Shown in pieces: positions 27,025 through 36,294 of a stretch of 64,000 nucleotides of DNA. The position numbers and the translations under genes were made by a program. Positions within the stretch are counted from its first letter, which is position 1. Every line of letters starts with the position of its first letter. The notes under the pieces were generated by a model. That model was not told the origin of the DNA. It did no database searches and worked only from the letters and a program-made list of their open reading frames with translations. Origin of the DNA: Anaerolineales bacterium (GTDB lineage Bacteria > Chloroflexota > Anaerolineae > Anaerolineales > UBA4823); NCBI GenBank assembly GCA_020060465.1, contig JAGVAD010000026.1, positions 1-64,000 on the forward strand, given 5' to 3'.

Positions 27025-27549
27025 ATGTTTTTTCCACTTTTACGCGCCCTGTTGGGCAGTGTGATGCTGCTGTTTGGACGCCGTTTATTCTGGCTGTTCG
27101 CCGGCTTGGTGGGTTTTCTGTTCGGTGTACAATTGGCGGTCGCCTGGGCGGGCAACTGGCCGCTGTGGTTACAGATTCTGGCCGCGGTGGGGCTGGGCGT
27201 GCTGATGGCTATCCTGGCGCAAGCCTCCATCCGCATCGCTGGGCTGGTGGTTGGTTTTGCCGCCGGGGCGTTGTTGGTCAGTGCAATGCTTAACTCGCTG
27301 AATTTCGCCAGCGGATGGTTGGCAACAGCCCTCGCAATCTTGGGAGGCGTCATCGGCGCTATTTTGGCGGCCTCGATCTTTGACCTAGCGATCATCCTAC
27401 TCTCTTCCCTGGCCGGCGCCAGCGCGGTTGTCGTTGGTGTGCAACAATTATTCGATCAGCCCGCTGGCGCATGGATGTTGCTACTCGGCGCGATTTTGGC
27501 GGCTGTGGGCATCGCTTATCAGTTAAGAGACTCAAATCGCAGTGATTGA
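27025..27549 (+). CDS. DUF4203-like membrane protein
   Basis: 174 residues, almost entirely hydrophobic, with six or seven membrane helices rich in Gly and Ala (GFLFGVQLAV, GFAAGALLVSAM). This pattern matches TM7S3/DUF4203-type proteins of unknown function. GAGGAGG precedes the ATG. It sits between the DinB gene and an ATP-grasp gene on the same strand. Confidence 0.75.
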   Translation: MFFPLLRALLGSVMLLFGRRLFWLFAGLVGFLFGVQLAVAWAGNWPLWLQILAAVGLGVLMAILAQASIRIAGLVVGFAAGALLVSAMLNSLNFASGWLATALAILGGVIGAILAASIFDLAIILLSSLAGASAVVVGVQQLFDQPAGAWMLLLGAILAAVGIAYQLRDSNRSD

Positions 27550-27564
27550 ACGATGCGACTATTA

Positions 27565-27579
27565 AAGTCTGACAGACTT
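27565..27579. promoter_or_regulatory. 15-bp perfect palindrome before the ATP-grasp gene
   Basis: AAGTCTG and CAGACTT flank a central A. It begins 15 nt after the stop of the membrane-protein gene and ends 22 nt before the ATG of the ATP-grasp gene. It is too short and lacks a T run for a terminator, so an operator is more likely. Confidence 0.35.
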
Positions 27580-27601
27580 CAAATGTTTCTAAAACTACAC
27601 C

Positions 27602-28681
27602 ATGGCTAAGAAAAAACACCGCATCAAAGACAGCGAACTTGAATGGCCTTCTAAAGTGGGCGTGATCTACAGCGCGGTGCGACGCGAGGATTTCCCCACA
27701 GAATCGCAGTATATAACGGAAAGAGAAGCCGAACAAAACGCCTATGTGATCGGCGAATATTTGGGCGCGTTAGGTTTAGATGTTTGTCTTTATCCAGGCG
27801 ATGAGATGTTGTCGGAGCGCCTGCGACAGGATCAGCCCGAGATGCTTTTCAACCTCGTGGATTCGGTCAAGGGCAAAGAAAGCCTGGCGGCGGCGATTCC
27901 AGGTGTGCTGGAACTGCTGGGCATTCCTTACACTGGCGCCGATATGCTGGGCATGGCGTTGGATACAAACAAGTTTTTTATCAAAGAAGTGTTGCAGCGC
28001 AATGGTCTGCCCGTTCCCATCTTTCAACTATTCACCTCGCCAGAAGATTATCTGGATCCGACGTTACGTTTTCCATTGATTTCCAAATTGAACGCCATCC
28101 ATGGTTCAGTGGAGATCACGCGTGAGGCCGTCTCAGATAATGAAAAGCAATTGCGCAAACGATTGCGAAAACTATTCAAGACCTACCGCCAACCGGTGTT
28201 GGTGGAGGAATTCGTCGGTCAACGTGAGATCACAGCCATTTTGCTGGAAGGAAATCACAAGAAAGTGTATCTGGCAGAGAAGGTTTTCCGCCACGCGGAT
28301 GAGCCTTATGTTTTCTTGACCTTTGAAGATCAGTGGCTGACGGAGATGAACGCAGCCTTTTATTACAAGCCCTATCGCGATCCGGTACTGCGAGAGATGG
28401 TGCGCAAAGCATTCGACGTGGTGAAGATGAAAGACTACGGCAAGTTCGATATACGTCTGGATGACGCAGGCCGCTATTACTTCATCGACTCGAACTGCAA
28501 CCCCGCTCTCGGCCCCAAAGAACTGGACATGGCTTTGTCAGTAATCCTGGATATGAATGGGATTTCGTTCTATGAAGTGTTGAAGCGCTTGATTATGAAT
28601 ACCATGCGCGATCAGGTGAAAAAAGCGCAAATGGCTATGCCTTTCGAAGTTATCGAGAGTGAAGAAGAAGTCCAATCATGA
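27602..28681 (+). CDS. ATP-grasp ligase, D-alanine-D-alanine ligase-like
   Basis: 359 residues. The N-terminal preATP-grasp domain includes the ligase-family feature LFNLVDSVKGKES (usually an N-V/L-x-E region), followed by GIPYTG and LDTNKFFIKEVL, then the ATP-grasp domain with VLVEEFVGQREIT and a metal site near IDSNCNPALGP. These fit the DdlA/DdlB fold, but the usual hexapeptide motifs are altered, so the product may be another dipeptide or an amino-acid amide rather than D-Ala-D-Ala. It is not next to cell-wall genes. Confidence 0.8.
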   Translation: MAKKKHRIKDSELEWPSKVGVIYSAVRREDFPTESQYITEREAEQNAYVIGEYLGALGLDVCLYPGDEMLSERLRQDQPEMLFNLVDSVKGKESLAAAIPGVLELLGIPYTGADMLGMALDTNKFFIKEVLQRNGLPVPIFQLFTSPEDYLDPTLRFPLISKLNAIHGSVEITREAVSDNEKQLRKRLRKLFKTYRQPVLVEEFVGQREITAILLEGNHKKVYLAEKVFRHADEPYVFLTFEDQWLTEMNAAFYYKPYRDPVLREMVRKAFDVVKMKDYGKFDIRLDDAGRYYFIDSNCNPALGPKELDMALSVILDMNGISFYEVLKRLIMNTMRDQVKKAQMAMPFEVIESEEEVQS

Positions 28682-28720
28682 CTGACCGGAATTGGAGGAT
28701 GCAAATATAACTACCGACAA

Positions 28721-29968
28721 TTATTTCGCCAATTGTTCAATTAGCTGCACTGCGTAACCAACCCCATCTTCTGCGCGGATGCGAGCAGAGAGAGATTTTG
28801 CTGCTGCCTGAAGAGAAGCGCTCTCCGCCTCTGAAAAAGAAGCCAGTACCCTCTCCATGGAGAGCGCTCCTATGGGAATTGGCGCTGGCGCAACTCCCAG
28901 GGCGTGGACTCGCCGCCCCCAAAATGGCTGATCAGCGGTGTGGGGCAACACAATTTGAGGTACCCCGGCATGTAAAACAGCGGCGGTCGTCCCTGCCCCG
29001 CCATGATGAACGACGAATTTGCAACGTGGAAAAAGCCATTCATGGGGCGCTGAAGGCAGAATCAAAATGCGCTCATTGGCCTCCGACTCTTTCAATAATG
29101 ATGGATCGTTCCAACCAGCCAGGATGATCACGCGTTCATTTCTCGCCTCAATCGCCTCTAGGAGGGTGTGAAAGATGCGTGGGGCGGCGCGATGAAGCAT
29201 ACTGCCGAAAGTCACGCATAATGGCGTCGCTCCCGCTTCCAGAAAGCGTATCAGCTCCTGCGGCGGTTGATACGTATCCTCATCCAGGAAAAAATAACCC
29301 GGCATGTGTACCGTCTGCGGCCATTCGGCAGGGCGCGAGAGAACGCTGGGGCTAACCGCGATTAAGAGTGGAGCAGGGGGATGATTTCGGCTGGCGCGAA
29401 ACGGCCATGTCAGTTGAGCAGGAAAACTGCCCGGCAATCGAGAGCGTATTCGCATGAACCCGATTTTGCTTCCCCACCAGAACATTTGGTTGGCGAAATG
29501 ATGACTCAATAAATTGCCGAAACGCCCTAGCGGCGGGAACGCAACGTTTGGAAACTCTCCCGTAGGGATAAACACGGGGAAACCCTGTATAGAAAGCTCT
29601 GGCGCGCCCAAACTGCGAGCCAGCGCATGCGCGCCGACGGTAAAAAGAAAGCTGTGGACAATAAAATCCGCCTGGCTACAAATTTCCAGCATTTGGACGA
29701 CGACCTGTGGGGCGATCTGTTGAGTGTAGCCCTGTAAAACACGGAAAATACGCAGTAAGTTCGCGCCCGAGTCGTTGAGCGCGCGGCTGATCTCTTCAGG
29801 TTCGCCTGGCAGGGAAACAAAATCCACATTAAAGCGAGCGGCGAAATTGGAAAAACGTCCAGGCGCCGCCAACAACGGCGAATGACCAGATTGACGTAGT
29901 CGCCGTGCAAGGGCGACAAACGGTTGAACGTCGCCGCGTGAACCATAAGTAAGGATGGCAATTTTCAT
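28721..29968 (-). CDS. GT1-family glycosyltransferase (UGT/MGT type)
   Basis: 415 residues. The N-terminal motif TYGSRGDVQPFVALA and the C-terminal nucleotide-sugar motif HHGGAGTTAAVLHAGVPQ followed by LPHTADQPFWGRR are those of family 1 glycosyltransferases that glycosylate sterols, macrolides and other small lipophilic acceptors. Two-domain GT-B fold, normal length. Single gene on the minus strand, convergent with the ATP-grasp gene. The acceptor is unknown. Confidence 0.9.
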   Translation of the reverse strand: MKIAILTYGSRGDVQPFVALARRLRQSGHSPLLAAPGRFSNFAARFNVDFVSLPGEPEEISRALNDSGANLLRIFRVLQGYTQQIAPQVVVQMLEICSQADFIVHSFLFTVGAHALARSLGAPELSIQGFPVFIPTGEFPNVAFPPLGRFGNLLSHHFANQMFWWGSKIGFMRIRSRLPGSFPAQLTWPFRASRNHPPAPLLIAVSPSVLSRPAEWPQTVHMPGYFFLDEDTYQPPQELIRFLEAGATPLCVTFGSMLHRAAPRIFHTLLEAIEARNERVIILAGWNDPSLLKESEANERILILPSAPHEWLFPRCKFVVHHGGAGTTAAVLHAGVPQIVLPHTADQPFWGRRVHALGVAPAPIPIGALSMERVLASFSEAESASLQAAAKSLSARIRAEDGVGYAVQLIEQLAK

Positions 29969-30140
29969 TCGGCTTGGAACAATCCTTTTTACTTCAATGA
30001 AACCGTATTGATTTTTAATGATAACATGGAGATCGTAAGTGAAACACAGAAAATTATGTCTCCCAATTTTCGCCCAAATGTTCTATTTTATGGTATAATA
30101 TATTTACACTATTTATGTCTCTATTGACCAGGAGGACAGG

Positions 30141-31181
30141 ATGAATATTCGAGTGTTCGATCAGATTCGCGATAGCTTGATGGTCAAGCGCGAGAACCTG
30201 TCTCAATGGCTGAACAACACCCCGCCCGCCAAGCTCAAAGTCCCATTAGGGCAGCATAGCATTGAAGAAGTGCAACAGCGGCTTGAAGCCCTGGATGAAG
30301 CCGTTGAAAAAGCCGCCGCCGGCGCGCTCGGCGTCTGTGAAGTTTGCGAAGATTATGTGGAGACGCGTATGATGGAGATGGATTACACCTGCTGCATCTG
30401 CCTGGATCACTACACGGATGCCGAACGCCGCACGCTAGAGTTCGAATTGGAAATGGCGCAAACCGTCCAACGCTCGCTGTTTCCCCAGGAGCCGCCCGAT
30501 TTCCCAAACACCGAGATCGCCGCCTTCAGCCGCCCGGCGCAGATCATCGGCGGCGACTACTTCGATTTCTTCCGCTTCAAAGACGGCAGCTACGGCCTTG
30601 CGATTGCTGACATCGCCGGGCATGGCATCTCTGCCAGCATGCATCTCTCTACGGTGCAGACGTTGTTGCGCGCCTTCGCCCCCGAGAGCATCTCGCCCGC
30701 TGAGGTGACCGAACGATTGCATCGTCTGCTGGTGCACAACACCCGCTTCAACACCTTCGTAACCTTGTTTCTGGCCGCTTATCGCCCGCAGACGCGTCAA
30801 CTGGAATATTGCAACGCCGGCCACAATCCGCCTTTGGTGTTGCGCGCCAATGGACATGAACCCGCATCGCCTGAGGCGATCGAATTGATCCATCCCACCG
30901 CGGCTGCTATTGGTCTGGTGGAAGTCGGGCAATTCAATGCTCAATCTGCCTCATTGGGCGCAGGAGACCTGTTATTGATCTATACCGACGGCGTTACCGA
31001 AGCCACCAATCTGCAGGGCGAGGAATTCGGCGTCCAACGCCTGGCGCAGGCCGCCTGGCGCGCTCGCTCGCTGCCCGCCAATCAACTATTGCGCAACGTC
31101 CGCCAGGAGCTGGAAAGTTTCACGCAAGGCGCGCCTTTACCGGATGACACGACACTGGTTGTTTTCCGCGTCACGGCCTGA
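30141..31181 (+). CDS. PP2C/SpoIIE-type phosphatase with N-terminal DksA/TraR-like zinc ribbon
   Basis: 346 residues. Residues about 1-92 look like a DksA/TraR-type unit: two helices followed by a four-Cys zinc ribbon (C66, C69, C84, C87). Residues about 95-346 are an RsbU/SpoIIE-like PP2C phosphatase with the metal-binding GGDYFD (D139), DIAGHG (D157), and YTDGVTEA and LPDDTTLVV motifs. Such phosphatases act in partner-switching control of anti-anti-sigma factors. The zinc module could sense redox or metal, or contact RNA polymerase as DksA does. AGGAGG precedes the ATG, and a small SnoaL-like gene follows 14 nt later. No STAS or anti-sigma gene is adjacent. Confidence 0.85.
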   Translation: MNIRVFDQIRDSLMVKRENLSQWLNNTPPAKLKVPLGQHSIEEVQQRLEALDEAVEKAAAGALGVCEVCEDYVETRMMEMDYTCCICLDHYTDAERRTLEFELEMAQTVQRSLFPQEPPDFPNTEIAAFSRPAQIIGGDYFDFFRFKDGSYGLAIADIAGHGISASMHLSTVQTLLRAFAPESISPAEVTERLHRLLVHNTRFNTFVTLFLAAYRPQTRQLEYCNAGHNPPLVLRANGHEPASPEAIELIHPTAAAIGLVEVGQFNAQSASLGAGDLLLIYTDGVTEATNLQGEEFGVQRLAQAAWRARSLPANQLLRNVRQELESFTQGAPLPDDTTLVVFRVTA

Positions 31182-31195
31182 AAGGAAGGCGAGAT

Positions 31196-31558
31196 ATGAA
31201 TGAAGAAACGTTGGCTGTTTTAACGCGCTTCAACGACGCCTTCAACCGCCATGACGCGGATGGCATGATGGCGCTGATGAGCAACGATTGTGTCTTTGAG
31301 AACACCTACCCACCGCCGGACGGCGAGCGCTTTGAAGGCTGGTCAGCAGTGCGTCAATTCTGGCTGAATTTCTTTCAGCAATCTCAGAATGCACGGCTGG
31401 ACTTCGAGGAAATCGTTGCCTTCGACGAGCGCGCTTTCCAGCGTTGGGTGTACTCCTGGCAAGACGAAAGCGGCGCTCACGGGCATGTGCGCGGCGTGGA
31501 TATCTTCCGTCTGCGAGACGGCAAGATCGTTGAAAAGCTGTCCTATGTCAAAGGGTGA
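31196..31558 (+). CDS. SnoaL-like (NTF2-fold) protein
   Basis: 120 residues with the SnoaL/DUF4440 pattern: an N-terminal helix FNRHDADGMMALMSND, a strand FENTYPP, then GWSAVRQFW and the closing HVRGVDIFRLRDGKIVE. These small alpha/beta cone proteins are often isomerases, hydrolases or carrier-like domains; no specific activity can be given. It is cotranscribed with the PP2C phosphatase. It ends 4 bp before the convergent LVIVD gene. Confidence 0.87.
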   Translation: MNEETLAVLTRFNDAFNRHDADGMMALMSNDCVFENTYPPPDGERFEGWSAVRQFWLNFFQQSQNARLDFEEIVAFDERAFQRWVYSWQDESGAHGHVRGVDIFRLRDGKIVEKLSYVKG

Positions 31559-31561
31559 CCC

Positions 31562-33718
31562 TCAACGCCACTCCAACAGCGTCAGCCCGCCATCCATATC
31601 TGCAACATAAACACGCCCATCAACTGCCGCCAGCCCCCATGCCAGTCCAGGCGTCACTGTGGCGTCTTCCACATACAGGTGCAGTGGATCGCTAATATTC
31701 AACGCGATGACGTGGCTGTAAGCCGCGACGAACAGATAGTCGCCAACCATCTCCATATCGTACACTTGAGCGCCTTCCTGCCAAACCGTTGCCACTTGCG
31801 GCGAAGTGGGGTCACTCAGCTCCACCACACAGATGCCGTTCTTCTGATCGCCTAGAAAAGCATAGTTACCGGATATTGCGAGGCCAAAAACGATTGGGCA
31901 TGACTGCGTTATATCCAACACCCCAACCTGGGTAGGAGCAGCAGGGTTGGAGATGTCTATCACATGCAAAGCGGCGCGTTTCCCTTCCGCCGCTTCCTTC
32001 ATCTCCAATGCATCTGCATAGTATAGATATTTCCCTTGAACAGCGATTGCCTGGGAATTATATTCCATCTTGAGCAGGCCAATCAAACGCGGTTGCGCTG
32101 GATTACCGACATCAATGACCCTCAGGCTGCGTAGCGCCTTTGGATCGCCAGGAGGCGGGTTGTGTTCATTGGTGGTAATGTACGCCAGGTTTCCTTGCAA
32201 CACAACGTTTCTGACCGAACGCGGCTCTTCAATGGCTGCAATTTGCCTGGGTTGCGTCAAATCGGATACGTCCACCACGCGGAAGCCCAGATTAGCGTCT
32301 GCCAGGTAAGCATAATCGCCAGAGATCGCTAACTTCCACGAGGTGCGCACTGGCGCGCCATGCACAAAGCTGCTTTCTGAGCCCAAGTAGCGCAGCGCAG
32401 AGGGTTGAGAGGCGTCCACCACGCCCAATCCAATGAAGTCACGCGTCACATACGCCATCGTTCCTTGCACGGCGACATCGAAAGCCGCGCCGGATAAGGG
32501 AGCGTTGAAGGAATTCCCCCCGGTTTGTACCTGCGGATTGGATGGCGCTGAGATCACTGCCGTCGCCAGCAGCGCTCCTTGAGCCGGCAGCGAAGCAACA
32601 TCTACAATCACCAATCCCTGATTCTGGTTCGCCAGATAAACCCGTCCTCCTCGCGCAACCAATCGTCGTTGTCCAGGGACTTGTTGGCTAAACAAAGTCA
32701 ATGGCTGGGCGCCAGCCAAACGTGGTTGGGCAGGTTGAGAAATATCCACCACCAACAGCCCTTGCATCGTATCGGTGAGATAAGCCCGCTCATCCTCGAT
32801 CGTAATGCCATCTGTCCAGGTAGCTTTAAGAGCGCCAACTTTCTGCATCGCCTTTGGATCAGCGATATCTACCATCCATAGCCCTTCCATGCCAGCGGCA
32901 ATGGCTGCATAATGCCTATGCAGAGCAACCGCGGCGCTCATTTGTGGAAGCGCGATTTCACCCAGCAAAGTTGGGTTTTCCGGTTGGCGGGCGTCAATCG
33001 CCGTCAATGCGCCTTGCATTTGGACGACATACACAACGCCATCGCTAATCGCCAGTCCCGATGCAGGTTGCTTGAGTTTGTAACTGCCCAACAGACGCGG
33101 CCTGGAAGGGTCGGATACTTCTGCAATCCATAAACCGCTGGCGTTATCGGCGATGTAGGCGCGCCCCTGATCAACCACCAGCCCCATCGCCCATTGAAAA
33201 CCAGTCAGTGCGCCAATCTCAACTGGCGCGGCGGGCTGAGAAACATCCAGCACACGCAACCCGCCTTTCCCCGCCGCGACATAGGCGATATTTCCTTGCA
33301 CAACCACACCGCGCACCACACCGGGCAGCATTTCGCTTTGCCCGACTACCTTTGGCGAGGAAGGAGCGGATAAATCCAAAATCATTAAGCGCGGACCCAC
33401 CCCCAGATATGCATAGCCATCCTGAACATCCACAGCATAGCTGTTACCGCCAATTTGATCTGAGAGCGAAAGCCGCTGGTTGAATCCGAAGCCGGGTGTC
33501 ACCGTGGCCCGCAGCCACTTCCCCGGCTCGCCAATGATCTCTTCGCCCGGCAATCGGGTGGGCGACAAAGTAGTTTGAGCAGAAAGGGTGGGTAACACAG
33601 TTGCAAGGGTTGTTTCTCTTGCCGACGGTTGGAGGATTTTGCAACTCATTCCAACCAGAACACACAAACCGATTAGAGCCGTTCGGCAAAGGTTGACATT
33701 GACGCGATGCATGTTCAT
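31562..33718 (-). CDS. LVIVD-repeat beta-propeller lipoprotein
   Basis: 718 residues. A signal peptide ends at VGMSC (Cys26). The rest is about 14 LVIVD repeats of roughly 42 residues, each with a pattern such as AYIADNASGLWIAEVSDPSRP, arranged probably as one or two beta-propellers on the cell surface. LVIVD proteins of bacteria and archaea are thought to mediate adhesion or binding. AAGGAGG lies 11-12 nt before the ATG; the Met at residue 3 is an alternative. Single gene, convergent with the SnoaL gene. Confidence 0.88.
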   Translation of the reverse strand: MNMHRVNVNLCRTALIGLCVLVGMSCKILQPSARETTLATVLPTLSAQTTLSPTRLPGEEIIGEPGKWLRATVTPGFGFNQRLSLSDQIGGNSYAVDVQDGYAYLGVGPRLMILDLSAPSSPKVVGQSEMLPGVVRGVVVQGNIAYVAAGKGGLRVLDVSQPAAPVEIGALTGFQWAMGLVVDQGRAYIADNASGLWIAEVSDPSRPRLLGSYKLKQPASGLAISDGVVYVVQMQGALTAIDARQPENPTLLGEIALPQMSAAVALHRHYAAIAAGMEGLWMVDIADPKAMQKVGALKATWTDGITIEDERAYLTDTMQGLLVVDISQPAQPRLAGAQPLTLFSQQVPGQRRLVARGGRVYLANQNQGLVIVDVASLPAQGALLATAVISAPSNPQVQTGGNSFNAPLSGAAFDVAVQGTMAYVTRDFIGLGVVDASQPSALRYLGSESSFVHGAPVRTSWKLAISGDYAYLADANLGFRVVDVSDLTQPRQIAAIEEPRSVRNVVLQGNLAYITTNEHNPPPGDPKALRSLRVIDVGNPAQPRLIGLLKMEYNSQAIAVQGKYLYYADALEMKEAAEGKRAALHVIDISNPAAPTQVGVLDITQSCPIVFGLAISGNYAFLGDQKNGICVVELSDPTSPQVATVWQEGAQVYDMEMVGDYLFVAAYSHVIALNISDPLHLYVEDATVTPGLAWGLAAVDGRVYVADMDGGLTLLEWR

Positions 33719-33808
33719 GATGAGACACCCCTCCTTACCATGTAGTTTTCTACAGTGATCGTTTATGCAGTCATTCGTCGCTTCTGTGTTATTAGTTACG
33801 ATACGGGA

Positions 33809-34348
33809 TCATTCGAACTGCACCTGTTTTCCCAATAGACCCAGATGCATATTGAACGTGTCCATCAGTTCATCGAATGGGTAACCGGCCAGCAAGCGCG
33901 CCGGCTTGTCTGGGGACTCTGGTGTATAAAGCCGCAGGATGCGGTTATCGCCTTTTCCAACCAGCCGCGCGTCGCTGATTTGCACCCAGTCCAGGCGCCA
34001 ATTTTGCTCCGGTTTGGGATAACCGCTTTCGGCAATTCCTGTTTCATCCACACTGAGAAGCAGCCCCTGAGCAATCTTATTGGCGCTGCGGGCGGTTAAA
34101 TAAACCATAATCAAGATCCCGCCCAGTATAGCCAGACCAAAGTTACACATCGAAACGCCAAAATCTGGCGGTCGCGAAGCCCCAGAAAGCGTATTCACCA
34201 AACCGATAATGCTAGGCAGCCATAGGATTACGCCCAGCGCCGGCAACAGAAGCATCGCCGGGCTGGATTTGACTGTTCTGCGATAGGTCATACTCTCTGA
34301 GTTTTCAGCAGGCTGCATTTGAACGGCACTATCCGCTTCTCCGTTCAT
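33809..34348 (-). CDS. Membrane protein of unknown function (PH-like C-terminal half)
   Basis: About 179 residues from the ATG at 34348, which follows GGGAGGAAG. Two hydrophobic segments (near 32-52 and 68-88) are followed by a soluble C-terminal half with alternating strands (LLLSVDETGIAESG, WVQISDARLVGKGDN) reminiscent of bacterial PH-like membrane domains. The family is not recognised with confidence. A possible promoter lies about 100 bp upstream. Confidence 0.6.
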   Translation of the reverse strand: MNGEADSAVQMQPAENSESMTYRRTVKSSPAMLLLPALGVILWLPSIIGLVNTLSGASRPPDFGVSMCNFGLAILGGILIMVYLTARSANKIAQGLLLSVDETGIAESGYPKPEQNWRLDWVQISDARLVGKGDNRILRLYTPESPDKPARLLAGYPFDELMDTFNMHLGLLGKQVQFE

Positions 34349-34450
34349 GATCTTCCTCCCCAACAAACATCAATCCAAAGCACAAGTGGCTTCAGTCACA
34401 CCCTGCCCTCCCAGGAAGATGCAACCTGCCCTCACCCTGCGCTTATACAA

Positions 34451-34479
34451 AGTATTGCATACATTTTCGAGCAAGTCAA
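34451..34479 (-). promoter_or_regulatory. Possible promoter of the PH-like membrane protein gene
   Basis: On the minus strand TTGACT (34479-34474) and AATACT (34456-34451) are 17 bp apart, about 100 bp before the ATG at 34348. Confidence 0.4.
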
Positions 34480-34580
34480 TCAATCGTTGATCTTCCTCCT
34501 GTGTTATTTCGAGTGGATAAGATATACTCTGAGAGAAAAAAACCTCATCGTCTTTGGTTGATGCGAGGAGGTTGTGGTCT

Positions 34581-35240
34581 ATGATAGGCGCACTGCGATT
34601 TCTAATCCCCGTCCTGGCTTATCTGCTTGGCTCGATCCCCACTGCTTATATCGTTGCTCAACGGGTGCGCGGTATTGACCTGCGCCGCTATGGCAGCGGA
34701 ACGGTCAGTGGTTCGATGGTCTACGAGCACGTTGCTCGTTGGCTGGTCATACCCGTAGGTCTATTCGATATGGCGAAAGGGGCGTTGCCAGCTTGGCTGA
34801 GTCTTCGATTAAATCTCGGACTGGAAACAGCGGTCATCTCGGGTTTGCTGGCGGTCGCAGGGCATAACTGGCCCATCTTTTTGCGTTTCACTGGCGGGCG
34901 TGGTTTGGGGACTTTCATGGGCATGCTGTTAGTCATCTTTCCATGGGGTTTCCCCTGGTTGCTGGCTTTCCTGGCGCTTGGTTTCGCTTTGGGCGATTCC
35001 GCGCCCTGGGCGCTCATCAGTCTGCTCAGTATGCCGCTTCTGGCGCGTTGGCTAAATGCCCCACCGATGATTGATGCAGCGATTGCAGGCATGGCGTTGC
35101 TCACCCTCATCAAGCGTTTGGAGGCAAATCGCCGCCCCCTCCCGCTGCCAGGATCGAAGAGATGGGCAGTCATCTGGCTGCGGTTGATCTTCGACCGCGA
35201 CATCCGCGATCATCAAACCTGGATCCGGCGCAAACCCTGA
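34581..35240 (+). CDS. Divergent PlsY-like acyl-phosphate:glycerol-3-phosphate acyltransferase
   Basis: About 219 residues with five or six membrane helices. GSIPTAYIVAQ near residue 17 and GHNWPIFLRFTGGRGLGT near 98 match PlsY motifs 1 and 2. The usual GSGNxGATN sequence is replaced by GSGTVSGSM, and the third motif (usually with RHxxNIxRL) is degenerate (IKRLEANRRP). PlsY makes lysophosphatidic acid in membrane lipid synthesis; the altered motifs leave open a paralogous or inactive role. GAGGAGG precedes the ATG at 34581. The stop abuts that of the convergent hydrolase gene. Confidence 0.78.
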   Translation: MIGALRFLIPVLAYLLGSIPTAYIVAQRVRGIDLRRYGSGTVSGSMVYEHVARWLVIPVGLFDMAKGALPAWLSLRLNLGLETAVISGLLAVAGHNWPIFLRFTGGRGLGTFMGMLLVIFPWGFPWLLAFLALGFALGDSAPWALISLLSMPLLARWLNAPPMIDAAIAGMALLTLIKRLEANRRPLPLPGSKRWAVIWLRLIFDRDIRDHQTWIRRKP

Positions 35241-36143
35241 TTATCGGCCAGTGAATTGTGTCGCAGGAGGCTCTTTCAACGCTTGGTTAAGAAAGAGGAT
35301 AATTTGCCCGATCAAGGCATCCAGACCTGGATCACGTACCGAGCGATGATCGGCTCCCTGAATCACCCACATTTGCTTGGGAGGCCGCGCCAGACGAAAC
35401 AGACGCAGCGCTTGCTCACGGGTGATGCGCCGATCTTCGCTGCCATGAATGATCAACAACGGATGAGGCGCGATGCGCCCAATAGATTGTTCGGCGCGCA
35501 CCTGCTCGCGCAGGAAACCTTTGCGCCGCTCAACCAGTTTAAAAACCGCCTGGTAGAGCGGTTTAGGGAAAAACGCCGGCCGATTTGTTTCCCAGATTTC
35601 ATCCACTGAAGTAAAAGGCGAGGCTGCCACCACAGCGCCCAAACGCGGGTTGCGGGCGGCGCTCAAAATGATCGCCACCGCTCCGGCAGAATGCCCAATC
35701 GCCCCAATACGATGAATACCGCGTTCATCGTATAAATACTGTACCGCAGCGTCAATATCGAGGCTTTCGCTTGCCCCATAGGTGAAGCCCAATGGATCTC
35801 CATCGCTTTCCCCATGGCCGCGATAGCTGAACAATAACACATGGTAACCTGCGTCATGTAAAGGCCGCGCCAAGGATAGCCCGGAAAGCTGGTCATGAGA
35901 GGTCGCCGGGGCATAAAGCACAGCCGGACTTTCCACCTGCTCAGCCGGGAAAAACCAGCCCCTCAACACCAGACCGTCCTGCGTTGGAAAAGATACTTCT
36001 TCGAATGGAAGCCCCAATTCGCTTGCGCGCCGAACGCTGAATGGCGAGTAGAGGGGCGCAATCGTGGCAATCATCTCTCCTACCAAAGGTCCCCCAATGG
36101 TCAAGAAAGATGCGCCAATCAAAATGCCAGATATAAAGATCAA
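35241..36143 (-). CDS. Membrane-anchored alpha/beta hydrolase
   Basis: About 300 residues. A hydrophobic N-terminus (about 1-25) anchors or exports the protein. The hydrolase core has the oxyanion region APATSHD, the nucleophile elbow GHSAGA, an acidic residue in HGSEDRRI and a catalytic His in GADH. This places it with BAAT/DUF1749-like esterases or peptidases of the FrsA/YqkD type. The start is uncertain: TTG at 36143 lacks a good ribosome site, whereas an in-frame CTG at 36152 is 9 nt after AGGAG. An in-frame TAG just upstream rules out a longer protein. Confidence 0.83.
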   Translation of the reverse strand: MIFISGILIGASFLTIGGPLVGEMIATIAPLYSPFSVRRASELGLPFEEVSFPTQDGLVLRGWFFPAEQVESPAVLYAPATSHDQLSGLSLARPLHDAGYHVLLFSYRGHGESDGDPLGFTYGASESLDIDAAVQYLYDERGIHRIGAIGHSAGAVAIILSAARNPRLGAVVAASPFTSVDEIWETNRPAFFPKPLYQAVFKLVERRKGFLREQVRAEQSIGRIAPHPLLIIHGSEDRRITREQALRLFRLARPPKQMWVIQGADHRSVRDPGLDALIGQIILFLNQALKEPPATQFTGR

Positions 36144-36294
36144 CTTATCCAGGTGTGATAACTCCTACTGGTCAGGTCGAGCAACAACGGACAAAGACGT
36201 CCATCGTTCCTCTCGATGGTATGAGTTTGGAGTGTATCAGTCTGAGTGAGGCGCGTCAAGCGAGTTTGACAAACTATCAGGGAGTTCTAAAGAA

